A stretch of DNA of 5,113 nt. It comes from Methanomicrobiales archaeon (GTDB lineage: Archaea; Halobacteriota; Methanomicrobia; Methanomicrobiales; JACTUA01). The notes below the pieces were generated by a model. The model was given only the letters and a program-made list of their open reading frames with translations. It searched no databases and was not told the DNA's origin. Below, piece after piece: positions 4,695 to 5,113 of the stretch. Where the stretch lies: positions 1-5,113 of the forward strand of contig JAJRCM010000091.1 in the NCBI GenBank assembly GCA_028678965.1. Direction: 5' to 3'. Both the position numbers and the translations under genes were made by a program. Position 1 is the first letter of the stretch. Every line of letters starts with the position of its first letter.

Positions 4695-5113
4695 ATGGAA
4701 CAGGATCGGATTCGGGCAGGGAGGCTTGAGGGAGAACGTTCCGGGGATGTGGCGACGTTCCTCTCCTCGATGGACGCGGACCGGTGGATTGCGAGTGCGG
4801 ATGTCCTCGTGGATATGGCACACCTGGTCATGCTCTACCGCCAGGGACTCATCGACAAGGAACCGGCACAGGCAGTGATGCAGGTTCTTCTCGAACTCCA
4901 TACCAAGGGACTCCCCGAAGAAGTTTTCGATGAGCGGTTCGAAGATATCCACGCCGGTATTGAGGCCTACCTGATTGCACGGACGGGGGAAGAGAACGGG
5001 GGGCGCCTTCATACCGGACGATCCCGCAATGATGAGGTGGCCACGTGCATCCGCCTCCGACTGAGAGAAGAGCTGACCGGGATGCTCGGCGATCTGATCG
5101 CCCTCCGCGAGAC
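4695..5113 (+). CDS. argH: Argininosuccinate lyase, N-terminal part (runs off the right edge)
   Basis: The visible 139 codons are the N-terminal domain of argininosuccinate lyase, which splits argininosuccinate into arginine and fumarate as the last step of arginine synthesis in the cytoplasm; full-length enzymes have about 450-500 residues. Diagnostic features are GRLEGER near the start (9-15), FLSSMDADRWIASADVLVDM (22-41), FEDIHAGIEAYL (82-93) and HTGRSRNDEVATCIRLRLR (106-124). The HTGRSRND motif contributes to the substrate site; Glu114 stands where many bacterial enzymes have Gln. The catalytic signature loop (SxxMPxKxN) lies outside the window. ATG 4695 or the preceding GTG 4692 is the start. 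The gene is GC-rich (41 of 60 bases at 4741-4800), like rpl10e. Its product fumarate is also a substrate of the enzyme at the left edge, but the genes are far apart and the link is probably coincidental. Confidence 0.96.
   Translation, partial: MEQDRIRAGRLEGERSGDVATFLSSMDADRWIASADVLVDMAHLVMLYRQGLIDKEPAQAVMQVLLELHTKGLPEEVFDERFEDIHAGIEAYLIARTGEENGGRLHTGRSRNDEVATCIRLRLREELTGMLGDLIALRE

Noticed and set aside
4338..5012. Minus-strand frames opposite the regulator and argH
   Set aside because: The plus-strand genes have clear motifs; the antisense frames are by-products of GC-rich codon structure.
1..5113. CRISPR array, tRNA or rRNA, insertion sequence, toxin-antitoxin or defence system
   Set aside because: No regularly spaced repeats, cloverleaf sequences, transposase motifs or defence-related domains could be found on either strand.

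Overview
The window looks like chromosomal DNA from a euryarchaeon, most likely a methanogen near the Methanomicrobiales. The evidence is an unmistakable archaeal ribosomal protein L10e, a split class I fumarate hydratase alpha subunit, TATA/BRE-like promoters instead of -35/-10 boxes, and an oligo-T terminator. The lineage is inferred from protein style only; no database search was possible.

Layout: positions 1-530 (minus) hold the N-terminal 176 codons of fumarate hydratase alpha, cut by the left edge. Positions 589-1086 (minus) hold rpl10e. Positions 1171-3926 (minus) form a compact three-gene ABC importer operon of the nitrate/sulfonate/taurine (NrtABC/SsuABC/TauABC) type, transcribed as binding lipoprotein, permease, ATPase. 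A 195-bp AT-rich divergent intergenic region (3927-4121) carries promoter-like and operator-like elements. Positions 4122-4655 (plus) encode an XRE-type helix-turn-helix regulator with an unassigned C-terminal domain. From 4692/4695 (plus) argH begins and runs off the right edge.

How it fits together: the divergent regulator is the obvious candidate controller of the importer. The intergenic region has two symmetric elements sharing the half-site GGACAAT (reverse complement ATTGTCC). One is a palindrome just downstream of the importer TATA candidate; the other is an inverted repeat bracketing the regulator's own TATA candidate. This suggests one protein controlling both directions, including itself. 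The importer substrate cannot be read from the sequence; a sulfonate is a reasonable guess.

Three things stand out. First, the binding protein appears circularly permuted: the usual C-terminal half of the NMT1/SsuA-type fold comes first and the usual N-terminal half last. Second, the importer, the intergenic region and the DNA-binding half of the regulator are AT-richer than the flanks, and the shift to GC-rich sequence falls inside the regulator gene near the domain boundary, as if the operon, its operators and its DNA-binding domain arrived together and were spliced onto a resident C-terminal domain. Third, the operator architecture described above has not, as far as I can tell from the sequence alone, an obvious match to a known archaeal regulon.
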